From Leucobacter chromiireducens subsp. solipictus (GTDB lineage: Bacteria > Actinomycetota > Actinomycetes > Actinomycetales > Microbacteriaceae), in NCBI RefSeq assembly GCF_016758195.1, contig NZ_QYAC01000002.1:62001-126000 (forward strand): DNA of 64,000 nt, read 5' to 3'. The notes under the pieces are model-generated. The model saw nothing but the letters and a program-made list of their open reading frames with translations. It did no database searches and was not told the origin of the DNA. Both the position numbers and the translations under genes were made by a program. Below are positions 36,414 through 47,557 of this stretch, piece by piece (the first letter of the stretch is position 1; every line of letters begins with the position of its first letter).

Positions 36414-38459
36414 CTACCCCGCCGGAGGGGTTCCGCCAGGGGCGGAACCCGGAATACGCGTGGCCGCAGCCCGGCGCCGTCCGAGCAGCAGTCCAGCCCC
36501 CGCCAGCACGGCACCGCCCGCGAGGGTGACGAGGAGCCCGGCATCTCCGGCGCCGGTCTGCGCGAGCGGTGTCGGCCCCGGCGGCTGCGGTGCCGGCGGC
36601 GGTGTGGTCGGAGGAGTGACGGTGGGCGGCGGCGTCACCGTCCCGGTGTCCGCTGCGGCGTAGGTGAAGACGTGCGTCGCGGCCCCGACCCCGAAGACCC
36701 CGGAGATCACGGGTGCCGAGCTCACCGTGTACCCGTCGATTGCGGCGGCCTCCGCGGAGTACGCGGTGTTCCAGCGCCCGACGAGCGCGGTGTCCTCCGG
36801 CACCGGGGCCCCGTGTTCGTTCACGTAGCGCACGGTGACGCGGAACTCAAGGGGGAACACCACCGCACGGGTGATGTCGGCGCTCTCCGGGGTGACCTGC
36901 TCCGGGAGCACCGCATCCTCGGGTGGCAGGACCGTCGCGTGGGCCGCGGGGTGCGTCACGGTGGGGTGGGGGACCGCCGGCAGCGTGTCGGTCTGCCCCT
37001 CGGGCACCCAGGTGGTTTCCCCGGTGATGGCGTTCACCTGGCAGGTGAAGACTGCCTCCTGGGTGACGGTGTCCGCCGCCGCCGAACCGTCTTCGAAGGT
37101 GTAGACGATTTCACGGGTCACCGTGTGATGCCCCTGCCGCGCGAAGAGCATGTGGGGCACGACCCGGTAGTTCTCGGCCCGGTACGTGTCGTAGGGGAGT
37201 TCCCCGGGGACGACCGCGTCACCCTTCCAATTGGGGAGCGCGGCCAGCGCGGGGCCGTCGGCGGCATTCGCGTAGAGCGACAGGTACTCGGGGATGAACT
37301 GCGCGAGCGCGGCCATGATCGGCTGCATGCTCGAGCCCGGTGTGGCGAGCATCCCGTATTGCGTCCGAATCGTCTGCTCGACGGCCTCGGTGACCGAGCC
37401 GGGATCGTGGTCCGGGATATTCTCGAGCGACCAGGTCGCCTGCTCGACGAGTGCCTGGAAGCCGTCCGAGGCAAATACGTCTTCCGGGCTGAGGAAGTCG
37501 GTGCCGTCGGGGGTCAGGTTCAGCGCCAAGAACGTTCCGTCGACGGAGAACGAGTTGAGGATCCACTGATCAAGGTCGCTGAGCTGCAGCGGCCGGGTCT
37601 CGACCCCGGCGGCGGGGAGCATCGCCGTATTGTCGGCGGTGCGCACAACGATTCCCATCGCTTGTGCGGTGCTCAGATACTGCCGCACCTGCGCCTGGTA
37701 GCCGCGCAGGTAGTCGAGATCGACCCGCTCGATCCACTCGAGCGTTGAGGCGCGCATCGCGTCGAAGACCCGTGCGCGGGCCTCGGGCTCCGCAAGGCCG
37801 GTGCTCGTGTACTCGGTGAACAGTTCGGCGTAGATCGCGTCGAGGCTCAGATCCGCGAGATCGGAGTAACCCAGTTGTTGGTAGCTCGAATAGGTGCCGA
37901 CCGACGGGGTCTGCCAAGTCAGGCTGGTGAGCGCGTTGACGAGCTGCGAAAATTCCGGGCCCTCCGGGGGGAGGATGGTGGCCACCTGATCCGCCGTGTA
38001 GGCGGCAACGAAGCCGTTGAAGAGTGCGAGCTTGAGGTCGTAGTCTGCGCTCAGGAGGTGCTGGAGCCCCGAGGCGTCGACCCGTTGGCCGTTCATCGAG
38101 GCCGCGAGGAAGCTGTCGGCTGCCGTCCGGTAGGTGTCGACTGCTGCCGGGACTGCGACGTCGAGATAGTGGAGCATGTTCGGGGGAACGCTCGCGGTTC
38201 CCGAGAACGCGAGTTTCATCTCCTGCGTGTAGTACGGGACGAACTCCTCTTGGTACGTGTCGAGGTGGTCCGGGAACCCTTCCGCGTACCCCTCGCCGAG
38301 GATCGGCGCGGAATAGAAGTCCTGCGTGCGGGCATTCTCGTCGGTGACGATGCACGCCGCGGCGGTGAGCGGGGCCGCCTGCGCGGGGCCGCCACCGAGG
38401 AGGAGTCCTCCGGACAGTGCCGCGGCGAGGAGCGCAACGCCGGTACGTGATGTGCCCAT
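36414..38459 (-). CDS. Wall-anchored surface protein with MucBP-like repeats and LAQTG motif
   Basis: 681 residues. Signal peptide at about 1-32 (ends GPAQAAP), then a large helical domain without recognised family (about 40-480). Two modules follow: HTVTREIVYTFEDGSAAADT resembles the Mub-B2-like repeat, and FRVTVRYVNEHGAPVPED resembles MucBP. A Pro/Thr linker leads to LAQTG (632-636), a hydrophobic helix and RRR, a sortase signal of the LAxTG type used by class E sortases. ATG with GGGGGA. Probably an adhesin. Its stop codon overlaps the rib promoter region. Confidence 0.85.
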   Translation of the reverse strand: MGTSRTGVALLAAALSGGLLLGGGPAQAAPLTAAACIVTDENARTQDFYSAPILGEGYAEGFPDHLDTYQEEFVPYYTQEMKLAFSGTASVPPNMLHYLDVAVPAAVDTYRTAADSFLAASMNGQRVDASGLQHLLSADYDLKLALFNGFVAAYTADQVATILPPEGPEFSQLVNALTSLTWQTPSVGTYSSYQQLGYSDLADLSLDAIYAELFTEYTSTGLAEPEARARVFDAMRASTLEWIERVDLDYLRGYQAQVRQYLSTAQAMGIVVRTADNTAMLPAAGVETRPLQLSDLDQWILNSFSVDGTFLALNLTPDGTDFLSPEDVFASDGFQALVEQATWSLENIPDHDPGSVTEAVEQTIRTQYGMLATPGSSMQPIMAALAQFIPEYLSLYANAADGPALAALPNWKGDAVVPGELPYDTYRAENYRVVPHMLFARQGHHTVTREIVYTFEDGSAAADTVTQEAVFTCQVNAITGETTWVPEGQTDTLPAVPHPTVTHPAAHATVLPPEDAVLPEQVTPESADITRAVVFPLEFRVTVRYVNEHGAPVPEDTALVGRWNTAYSAEAAAIDGYTVSSAPVISGVFGVGAATHVFTYAAADTGTVTPPPTVTPPTTPPPAPQPPGPTPLAQTGAGDAGLLVTLAGGAVLAGAGLLLGRRRAAATRIPGSAPGGTPPAG

Positions 38460-38643
38460 GGTTTCCCCCGGATGTCGTTGCCCGAGGAGCGTGCATGCAT
38501 CTTCGGCGCACAGCCTGTCGCCAGGCTGTGAGTAGTATCGCAGGTCCCGCGGTATTTTCACAGCGTTTTCTGGCGCGGAATCCGGTCACCTCGTGCGGTG
38601 GCCGGATCCCGCCGCGCGCTGCCGCCGGCCCCGGTGGACGGGC

Positions 38644-39378
38644 CTAGGAAAAGAGCTCCGCGAAGAGGCGACCGTTCGCGATCACGTTCATCGTGAGCAC
38701 GATGATGAGGGCATTAAAGAAGAACGCGAGCGTCGTGTGCCACACGATCGTCCACCGCATGTGCGTGTTGACGACCTTCACGTCCGAGACCGCGAAGGTC
38801 GTGGCATTCGTGAACGCGAGATACACGAAGTCGACGAGCCGGGGCTCGGCGGTCCCGGGAAACTCGAGCGGCGGTGTCGCCGCGCGGTGGTAGCGGGAGA
38901 AATAGATCCGTGCGTAGCCCCAATTGAACATCGCCCAGGCGAGGAGCATGGCCCACACCGCCGTGAACTCGCCGGCCGGATCGTGCAGATCCTGGCCGAT
39001 GCTCGTGATCAGATCCGTGGCGACGCTGAGGCCGATGAGGCTCGAGCCGAACGTGGTGATCGTCGAGAGCATGCGGGTGAGGGGGTGCCCCACGAGGACG
39101 CGCGTGGCCGCCGGATCCGGCTCGTTGATGCGCACCAGGATGTTCAGCGAGAGCACCGTCGAGAGCAGATAAATTGAGGCGATTCCGCACCACACCAGCA
39201 TGGGGATGAGATCGAAGGCCTGGTCGGTGCCCCACACGATGTCCCAGCCCACCCAGATCAGCAGCACCTGCATGATGAGGCCGAGCACCTCGCCGGTCAC
39301 GCTGAGCACAGCGCCAAAGGTGCGCAGCGAGACGTTGCGCGGTGTCGGGTGGTGCGGCCCGGTGGTGGGTGTGGTCAT
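38644..39378 (-). CDS. DUF1345 family membrane protein
   Basis: 244 residues with about six to seven helices. The conserved DUF1345 segments NWGYARIYFSRYHR, DFVYLAFTNATTFAVSDVKV and HTTLAFFFNALIIVLTMNV are present. Function unknown; the late segment resembles a channel-like domain. ATGA overlap couples it to the DUF2156 gene. The 184-bp gap to the surface protein gene holds nothing I recognise. Confidence 0.88.
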   Translation of the reverse strand: MTTPTTGPHHPTPRNVSLRTFGAVLSVTGEVLGLIMQVLLIWVGWDIVWGTDQAFDLIPMLVWCGIASIYLLSTVLSLNILVRINEPDPAATRVLVGHPLTRMLSTITTFGSSLIGLSVATDLITSIGQDLHDPAGEFTAVWAMLLAWAMFNWGYARIYFSRYHRAATPPLEFPGTAEPRLVDFVYLAFTNATTFAVSDVKVVNTHMRWTIVWHTTLAFFFNALIIVLTMNVIANGRLFAELFS

Positions 39379-41507
39379 GCGTTGTTCCCAGCGGTGGTGG
39401 CGGAGGCGACGAGATCGCGGAGGGACGCGTCGGGGAGATACGCGCGGGTGAGCGCGATGCCGATGCGGGGCAGGTCGCCCTCGTCGCGGAACAAGAGATA
39501 CAGTGACTCGGATCGGGGGTTGAACTTCTGCTTGAAACGGTGCAGCGACGTGAAACCGTACAGCGGTTCGAGCAGCCCGCCGAGCTGTTCGAGGACCTGG
39601 TCGACCGGTCCCGCGGCGGCGTCTTCGGGACGCACGAGCGGGGCCCCGGAGAGCGACACAATCTCATACCCCTGCTCCGAGAAGTGCTGAGCTGCGGAGG
39701 CGATGAGGTACTCCATGACGGGGCCGAAACCGCCGTCGCGGCGGCGCATGAGATCGAGCGTCCACCCAATGACGCGGGGATCGCCGGTCCCGGGATCCGC
39801 GGGCCCGTACACCGGGAGCCACGAGGTGACCCCGTGCAGGCTGCCGTCGGCGTCGACCGCGATCCCCACCCAGACTTCCGGGTCGAGCGCCTCGTCGACG
39901 GTGCCGAGCGTGAACCGCATCTCGGGCAGCCCCTTGTCGCCGGTCCACTGCTCCGAGATGGCGCGCACCTGAGCGAGCACGCTCCAGGGCTCCTCCGCGA
40001 GCCGGACCATGCGAAACTCGATGCCCTCCCGTTTGGCGCGATTGATCGCCGTGCGCACCGCACCCCAGGGCTTCCCGGTGAACGCGAGGCCGGGAAGATC
40101 CACGATCGTGTCCTCGGCGACACTCACTGAGCGCCAGCCCTCGGGAACCGCCGCCGCGCTCCGGGCACCCGCGGAGAACGCGCAGGGGATGAGGCCCGCG
40201 CGCTGGGAGAGATCAGCAAACTCCCCGAACGCGGCCCGGTGCTCGCCCTCGGCGACGATCGGGTCGCCGAGCATGATGGCCACGCCTGCGTGAGCCTGGA
40301 ACGTGATCGCGCCGGATCCCGATGAGACGTGCGTGTTGCCTCGCCACGTGGTCATCCAGGAGATGGTTCCGCCGCCGTAGGCGCGCAGCCGTTCCGTGGC
40401 CTGGGCGGCGGTGAGCGGCGCGGCGGCGAGCACACGCCGGGCTCGGCGCAGCGGGACGCGGAACGCGCCCCGGCCCGCGATCAGAACCACGATGAGCGTC
40501 GCCCAGAGCGCGGCGGGTGCGATGAGCGCACCCAGGATGTCGGCCGGGGACGCGATGAGCCGCAGCTCAACGAGGAGCGGCACGAGCGCAAAGCCGAACG
40601 CGGCGGTGAGGAGGTTGAAACCGCCCAGCGCGAGCGCGCAGATCCAGGCCACCCGGACCCCCTGGCGCACCCCGTTGGCGATGAGCGCGATCACGACGAC
40701 GTCGATGAGCACGTCCAGTCCCGAGGCGACCGGTTCGTTCTGGCCGAGCGGCCCGTCGTACGGCACGACGAGGTCGATCACCTGGACGACGCCAATCGCG
40801 ATGAGCCCCGCGAACGCCAGGAGTCGCCACTCGCGCTCGCTGGGCCGGCCCGCCGGGTGGCGGAAAGCGGGAATCCAGCCGCTCGCGAGGAGCGCCGCGA
40901 CCATGGCGACGGCGTGCTCGAGGTCGTGGAGCTGGCCGAGGTAGAGCACGGAAATACCGACCCACAGCACCACGGCGAGGCGGGCGCGCAGCCGCCAGGG
41001 TGCTCGGAGCGTGGCGATCGCGAAGACGAGCGCAGCGAGCGCCCCGCACGAGGGACCCACGTCGCGCGCTTCGGACAGCGCCACCGCCCAGTGCCAGCCG
41101 CTCGGGGCGACGAGGAGCAGGATTCCCGCGGCGCCGAGCACGCCCACCAGGTGCCCCGCGAGGAACAGCCCGGCCGTGCGCAGCGCGCCGAATCGCCACT
41201 CCGCCCACCCCAGACCGCCCGCGACGAGCGGGAGCAGCGTAAGGTAGACGAGTGGATGGTCGACGAAGAACGGCGACGTCAGGAGGGTCCACCAACGCCC
41301 CTCGGCGAAGGCCGGGAGGCCCGTCGCGACCTGCGGGTACCAGGGCTGCTCGCTCGCCGCGCGCCAGAGCGAGCCGCTCGCGAGGCCGACCGCCAGCAGC
41401 GCCACGAGAACACTCAGCGTGAACGGGACTCGTCGCAGTACGGTCAGCGCCGGCCTTCGGCTCGTGAGCGGAGCGGGCGCGGCGTGCGGTGCGACGTCGT
41501 CGGTCAT
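39375..41507 (-). CDS. Rhomboid-like membrane domain fused to DUF2156 (MprF-type synthase)
   Basis: 710 residues. The N-terminal part (about 30-230) has six helices with rhomboid-like features: EWRFGALRTAGLFLAGHLVG, GPSCGALAALVF and LHDLEHAVAMVAALLASG, although GPSCG differs from canonical GxSG. Further helices lead to a cytoplasmic GNAT-like DUF2156 domain (about 380-700; SWMTTWRGNTHVSS, AVRTAINRAKREGIEFR, SLSGAPLVRPED, LYGFTSLHRFKQKFNPR) typical of aminoacyl-phosphatidylglycerol synthases. It probably aminoacylates membrane lipid. TAGACT 6 nt before the ATG suggests a leaderless mRNA, so the GTG at 41513 is not used. Confidence 0.85.
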   Translation of the reverse strand: MTDDVAPHAAPAPLTSRRPALTVLRRVPFTLSVLVALLAVGLASGSLWRAASEQPWYPQVATGLPAFAEGRWWTLLTSPFFVDHPLVYLTLLPLVAGGLGWAEWRFGALRTAGLFLAGHLVGVLGAAGILLLVAPSGWHWAVALSEARDVGPSCGALAALVFAIATLRAPWRLRARLAVVLWVGISVLYLGQLHDLEHAVAMVAALLASGWIPAFRHPAGRPSEREWRLLAFAGLIAIGVVQVIDLVVPYDGPLGQNEPVASGLDVLIDVVVIALIANGVRQGVRVAWICALALGGFNLLTAAFGFALVPLLVELRLIASPADILGALIAPAALWATLIVVLIAGRGAFRVPLRRARRVLAAAPLTAAQATERLRAYGGGTISWMTTWRGNTHVSSGSGAITFQAHAGVAIMLGDPIVAEGEHRAAFGEFADLSQRAGLIPCAFSAGARSAAAVPEGWRSVSVAEDTIVDLPGLAFTGKPWGAVRTAINRAKREGIEFRMVRLAEEPWSVLAQVRAISEQWTGDKGLPEMRFTLGTVDEALDPEVWVGIAVDADGSLHGVTSWLPVYGPADPGTGDPRVIGWTLDLMRRRDGGFGPVMEYLIASAAQHFSEQGYEIVSLSGAPLVRPEDAAAGPVDQVLEQLGGLLEPLYGFTSLHRFKQKFNPRSESLYLLFRDEGDLPRIGIALTRAYLPDASLRDLVASATTAGNNA

Positions 41508-41594
41508 GGACACAGTCTAGAGTTTCTCGGCCCGAGCTGGGGGTCGAGATGTGCGCCTTCGGGCTCACCGCGCTCGCGCCCCGCCGCCCCGCGC

Positions 41595-41662
41595 TCACGA
41601 GAACCACGGAGATCTTTCGGCCAGGTGCCGTGTGCGGGCAGAAATGTCCGTGATTCTCGTGA
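41595..41662. repeat. Intergenic hairpin element D
   Basis: Arms TCACGAGAACCACGGA (41595-41610) and TCCGTGATTCTCGTGA (41647-41662) pair with one mismatch around a 36-nt loop, and further partial pairing (GATCTTTC/AGAAAT) extends the stem. It lies upstream of the DUF2156 gene and downstream of trpS. Architecture resembles elements A-C, sequence does not. Confidence 0.65.
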
Positions 41663-41761
41663 ATCTCCTCGCCGTTCGTGCACGGGGGCGGGGCGAATCG
41701 TGCGGGGAGGGGCGCCGGACAGGCGCGGGGGTGGCACGGCGGCGCGGGGCGTGGAAACGCC

Positions 41762-41790
41762 GCACGGCTCGCCCTCGGGGCGAGCCGTGC
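41762..41790 (-). terminator. trpS terminator hairpin
   Basis: Perfect 13-bp stem GCACGGCTCGCCC/GGGCGAGCCGTGC with a 3-nt loop, 18 bp after the trpS stop codon. Confidence 0.8.
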
Positions 41791-41808
41791 TCAGGAAGGC
41801 GGAAGCGC

Positions 41809-43723
<1,915 letters not shown>

Positions 43724-43770
43724 GCTCTCTAGTCTATGCGGGGCCACCGACACCGCGGGCGCTGGGCACC

Positions 43771-44649
43771 CTAGAACACCATCGGGCGGTCGTACTCGTC
43801 CTCGAACGTGTCGGTGAGCAGCGACGGATCGATGTCGCAGACCACGGGCACGTGATCGCTGGGGGAGTCCCCCTTGCGCTCGTCGCGGTGGATCGAGGCG
43901 CCGGTCACGGAGTCGGCGAAGGCGGTGGATCCCATGATGAAGTCGATGCGCATTCCCTCATCCTTCGGGAAGCGCCCCGCCTTGTAATCCCAGAAGGTGT
44001 ACCCCTCGGGGACGATCGGGCGCACGACGTCCTGCACGAGCGGCTCGAACGCGGCGAACGCGGCGCGCTCTTCGGGGGAGACGTGGGTGGAGGACCCGAG
44101 GCGGAAGCTGGGGTCGCCCATGTCGCTGTCGAGGGGGGCGATGTTCCAGTCGCCCATGAGCGCGAGCGGCAGGTCGGGATCCTCGTCGAGCCACGCGGTG
44201 GTACTGGTGCGCAGCGCCTCCAGCCAGGCCAGCTTGTAGTCGAGGTGGGGATCGCCGAGTGCGCGCCCGTTGGGGACGTACAGACTCCACAGCCGCAGGT
44301 CGCCGACGGTGACGCCCAGCGCGCGTGCTTCGAGCGGGAGGCCGTTCGGGCCGGTGCCCTGCACGGCTTCCTGTCCCTTGATGGGGGCGCCGAACCCGGG
44401 CATCCCGTCAAAGCCGTGCGCCACGTCGGTCATCTCGTGGCGGCTGGCGAAGGCGACGCCATTCCACTGGTTCAACCCGTTGATCTTAAGCTGATACCCA
44501 GCTTGCTCAAAGGCTTCGATCGGAAACTGGTCGGGTCGGCACTTGATCTCCTGCATGGCGAGGACATCGATGTCTTCGCGTACGAGCCAGTCGACGACGC
44601 GACCGAATCGTGTGCGGATCGAATTGACGTTCCATGTAGCGATGCGCAT
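43771..44649 (-). CDS. xthA: Exodeoxyribonuclease III (second paralogue)
   Basis: 292 residues, the more typical actinobacterial XthA: MRIATWNVNSIRTR, LAMQEIKC, SLYVPNGR, LMGDWNIAP, RIDFIMGS and SDHVPVV supply the complete active site. Repairs abasic sites and 3'-blocked ends. TAGGCT lies 6 nt before the ATG with no ribosome binding site. Divergent from the LuxR gene. Confidence 0.96.
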   Translation of the reverse strand: MRIATWNVNSIRTRFGRVVDWLVREDIDVLAMQEIKCRPDQFPIEAFEQAGYQLKINGLNQWNGVAFASRHEMTDVAHGFDGMPGFGAPIKGQEAVQGTGPNGLPLEARALGVTVGDLRLWSLYVPNGRALGDPHLDYKLAWLEALRTSTTAWLDEDPDLPLALMGDWNIAPLDSDMGDPSFRLGSSTHVSPEERAAFAAFEPLVQDVVRPIVPEGYTFWDYKAGRFPKDEGMRIDFIMGSTAFADSVTGASIHRDERKGDSPSDHVPVVCDIDPSLLTDTFEDEYDRPMVF

Positions 44650-44764
44650 GGAATCAGCCTATCGGCTGAGACTTTCCCCCGAGAATGAGGCAGGATTTGA
44701 GTGGGGGGACGTTGTGGTCAATGATTATTCTGAACACAGTCCAAAGTTTTACTGGGGGTAAATC

Positions 44765-47431
44765 GTGCAGGAAGATCTGAGTTCTCCCGACCTCGGTCCA
44801 CCGGAGCTGGCAGCCCGCTTCGCGCGCCAGCAGGCGAGCATTGCCGCGGCAGTGCCGGATCGGCTCGAGCGGGTCGTGGCCGACCTCGCGGCACCCGGCT
44901 CGGTCGTCCTCCTGGTCGGCGAGGGCGGCACGGGGCGCCTCGCCCTCGCGCGTGAAGCCGCGCGCCTCGTGGCCACGCACCAGGACATGGGCGAGGTCAT
45001 CGAACTCCCGCAGCCGCCGCACGAGACGAGCGGCATCGCCTCAGTGTTCGTGGAGCTCGCCGACGCGGGCGGAAACGATGGGGGAGATACGGCGACGATC
45101 GCGGCACGGGTGCTCGCCGGGATGCTGGCGGTCGCGCCCGCGGGCGCGGTGATGCTCGTCGCCCCGAGCATCGACGGGTACAGCCCGCGCGACACCCGCG
45201 TGCTCGAACTGGTGCTTCGGGACCACCGGGTGCGCGCGATATTGACGGCGCGACAGCTCACCACTCCGGTGGAACAGCTGAGCAGCGGAGAGCGCCGCAG
45301 CCGGGTGTCGGTGGCGCCGCTGGACCTCGCTGAGGCGGATACCTACCTGAGCAACCTGCTCGGCGTCGAGCGGATCGAAACCGAGACGCTGCGGCGCTGG
45401 GTCGAGTCGGCCGGGGGGAACAGCTATGCGCTGGCGGTCCTTGCGCTGTCGGCGGAGAGCGCGGGGACGCTGCGGCGGAGCCGGGGGGCCGCCTGGTCGA
45501 CGGCGACCTCCGATGAGGTGCCCAGCGGCTACTCCCGGGTGCTCATGGGGACGTGCACGCCCGCCGAGCTGGAGGTGCTCGAGCTGGTCGCCCTTGCCGA
45601 ACCGGTCACCGAGGCGGTGTTGCTGCGCAGCCTGGATGCCGCCTGCGTCTCCGTGCTGTTTGAGCGAGGCCTGCTCGTGTCGAAGCCCAGCGCCGAGGGA
45701 AGCTCGCTGGTCGCCGGACACCCGCTGCTCGCCTCGCTCTTGCGCGCGGGGATGTCCCCGGTGCGCCGGATCCAGCTCAATGACCAGATCTTTCGGCTCC
45801 TGTCCGAGGACCTCGGCACGCTCGATCCCGTGTATGCGCCGGATCGACTCATGCGCCTCGTCGTGTTCGGCCTCGAGGGCGGGCACGTACTGCCGTTCCC
45901 CTGGCTCTGGGCGGCATTCGAGCAGACGGTACGCGGGGGCGACCCGCGATTGGTGCTGAATCTTGCGCTCGCCGTGACCGCGCATCCGGGTGCCGACCCG
46001 GCCCAGGCCGCGACCGGCGCGCTGCGGGCCTACCGGATCGCGCGGCTCCTCGGGGACGCGGGGACGCTCCGCCCGGTGCTCGGCATGATGCGCGGGATCC
46101 TGGCGGACCGCGAACGGGTCGACGCCGTGACCCCGATGCTGCGCATCCGGCTGGAGACTTCGCTGCTGGAGCAGGACGTGTGGGACGACGGCGATGTGGA
46201 TACGGCCCTCGCAGCGATCGTGCGCCTGGAAGCGGACGTGAACGTGGCTGGGGGCGACGAGCTGATCGCCGAGGTCGTGCGCAGTGCGCGCGTGCAGATC
46301 CTCGCCTACGCGGGGCGCCTCCGGGAGGCCGGACTCGCGGCACCGGGACAGGACGTGTCCCCGGACCTCAAGACCGAGTGGATCCGCTCGCCCGCGCGCG
46401 CCATCAATACTCTGATCCTCGATCAGCGGGGCGCCTTCGAGCTGGCGCTCGCGAGCGCCGAGAACACCCGCATGCTGAGCCGCCTCGGCCCGCGCGCCCG
46501 CCCGGACTTCGTGGACATGCACAGCTTTGGCTGGCTCATTGGATTCTGGGTGAGCGGGAGCGCCGAATCCGCGCGTCAGGTGGTCGACGAACTGCTCACC
46601 GAAGTGCACACGGACACCCACGCTGAGGCCCGGTACTCCGGTCTGGTCGAGGCGGGATCGGTGCTCATTAGCGTGCAGGAGGGGCGGTGGGCGGACGCGG
46701 CGCAGGCCGCCGAGTTGCTGCTTGATCGCCTCGAGCTGCACGACAGCTATGGCGTCGCGCCGCTCGTCCAGGCGGCGTTGGCGCACGCGCTTGCCGTGTT
46801 GGGCGAGCGCGACGCGGCACTGCGCGCGATCCGCGCGGCAGGAGTGCCGTCGCGGGGCATGGGGCAGGTGCTCTCCGGCACGCGTCGGCTCCTGACGCTG
46901 CGCGCGCGACAGTGGCTGCGTCTCCCCGACACCGCGGCCGAGGCGGAGCGCGTCCTGACCTGGGCACAGGCCGAGGGCCTGCCGCTCATCGAATTGGTGG
47001 CGCTGCACATCATGGCGACGGAGGCGCGCGCCGCGAGCCCCGAACTGCTGGAGCGTGCGCGCGCGGCGGCGATCGCGGTGGATCCGCCACTCTCCGGTGC
47101 CTACCTTGCGCACATCGAGCGGATCGCCCAGGGCGCGGGCGCGGCCGCGACGGATTCTGACGAGCCCGAGGTGCGCATGCTCGCGGGCCTCGGCGTCTGG
47201 CTGCCGCTCCCGCCGGCGGGGGACCTCACCGCGCGCGAGCGGGAGATTGCGCTGCTCGCCGCGCTCGGGCACAGCAGCAAATTCATCGCGGAGCGCCTGC
47301 ATATCTCCTCCCGCACCGTGGAGACGCACCTGTCCAACATCTTCGCGAAGACGGGCGTGGAGAATCGAGACGAGCTGAGCCGATGGGCGGCGCGGGAGCG
47401 CGCCCCGCTGGGTGCCCTCGAGTCGAGCTGA
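44765..47431 (+). CDS. Large LuxR-family regulator (first)
   Basis: 888 residues, cytosolic. An N-terminal NTPase-like domain has a degenerate P-loop, GEGGTGRLAL, where Arg-Leu replaces Lys-Ser/Thr, so ATP binding is doubtful. A long helical middle region follows, then a C-terminal LuxR HTH (about 820-875): LTAREREIALLAALGHSSKF, IAERLHISSRTVETHLSNIF. GTG start with GGGGGT upstream; a TTG/TATTCT-containing AT-rich stretch before it is probably the promoter. No target operon can be assigned; the LCP gene downstream is one candidate. Confidence 0.9.
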   Translation: MQEDLSSPDLGPPELAARFARQQASIAAAVPDRLERVVADLAAPGSVVLLVGEGGTGRLALAREAARLVATHQDMGEVIELPQPPHETSGIASVFVELADAGGNDGGDTATIAARVLAGMLAVAPAGAVMLVAPSIDGYSPRDTRVLELVLRDHRVRAILTARQLTTPVEQLSSGERRSRVSVAPLDLAEADTYLSNLLGVERIETETLRRWVESAGGNSYALAVLALSAESAGTLRRSRGAAWSTATSDEVPSGYSRVLMGTCTPAELEVLELVALAEPVTEAVLLRSLDAACVSVLFERGLLVSKPSAEGSSLVAGHPLLASLLRAGMSPVRRIQLNDQIFRLLSEDLGTLDPVYAPDRLMRLVVFGLEGGHVLPFPWLWAAFEQTVRGGDPRLVLNLALAVTAHPGADPAQAATGALRAYRIARLLGDAGTLRPVLGMMRGILADRERVDAVTPMLRIRLETSLLEQDVWDDGDVDTALAAIVRLEADVNVAGGDELIAEVVRSARVQILAYAGRLREAGLAAPGQDVSPDLKTEWIRSPARAINTLILDQRGAFELALASAENTRMLSRLGPRARPDFVDMHSFGWLIGFWVSGSAESARQVVDELLTEVHTDTHAEARYSGLVEAGSVLISVQEGRWADAAQAAELLLDRLELHDSYGVAPLVQAALAHALAVLGERDAALRAIRAAGVPSRGMGQVLSGTRRLLTLRARQWLRLPDTAAEAERVLTWAQAEGLPLIELVALHIMATEARAASPELLERARAAAIAVDPPLSGAYLAHIERIAQGAGAAATDSDEPEVRMLAGLGVWLPLPPAGDLTAREREIALLAALGHSSKFIAERLHISSRTVETHLSNIFAKTGVENRDELSRWAARERAPLGALESS

Positions 47432-47557
47432 GCCCGCGAGTCTCCCATCCGAGTGGGGGTCGTGCGGGTTCCAAGCCGGCGCACAGTAGGGTCCGGTAAA
47501 TTAGGACGCTATCGTCGGATGCCTGCACCGTGGCGTCCCCGAGGAACTGGAATCTGA

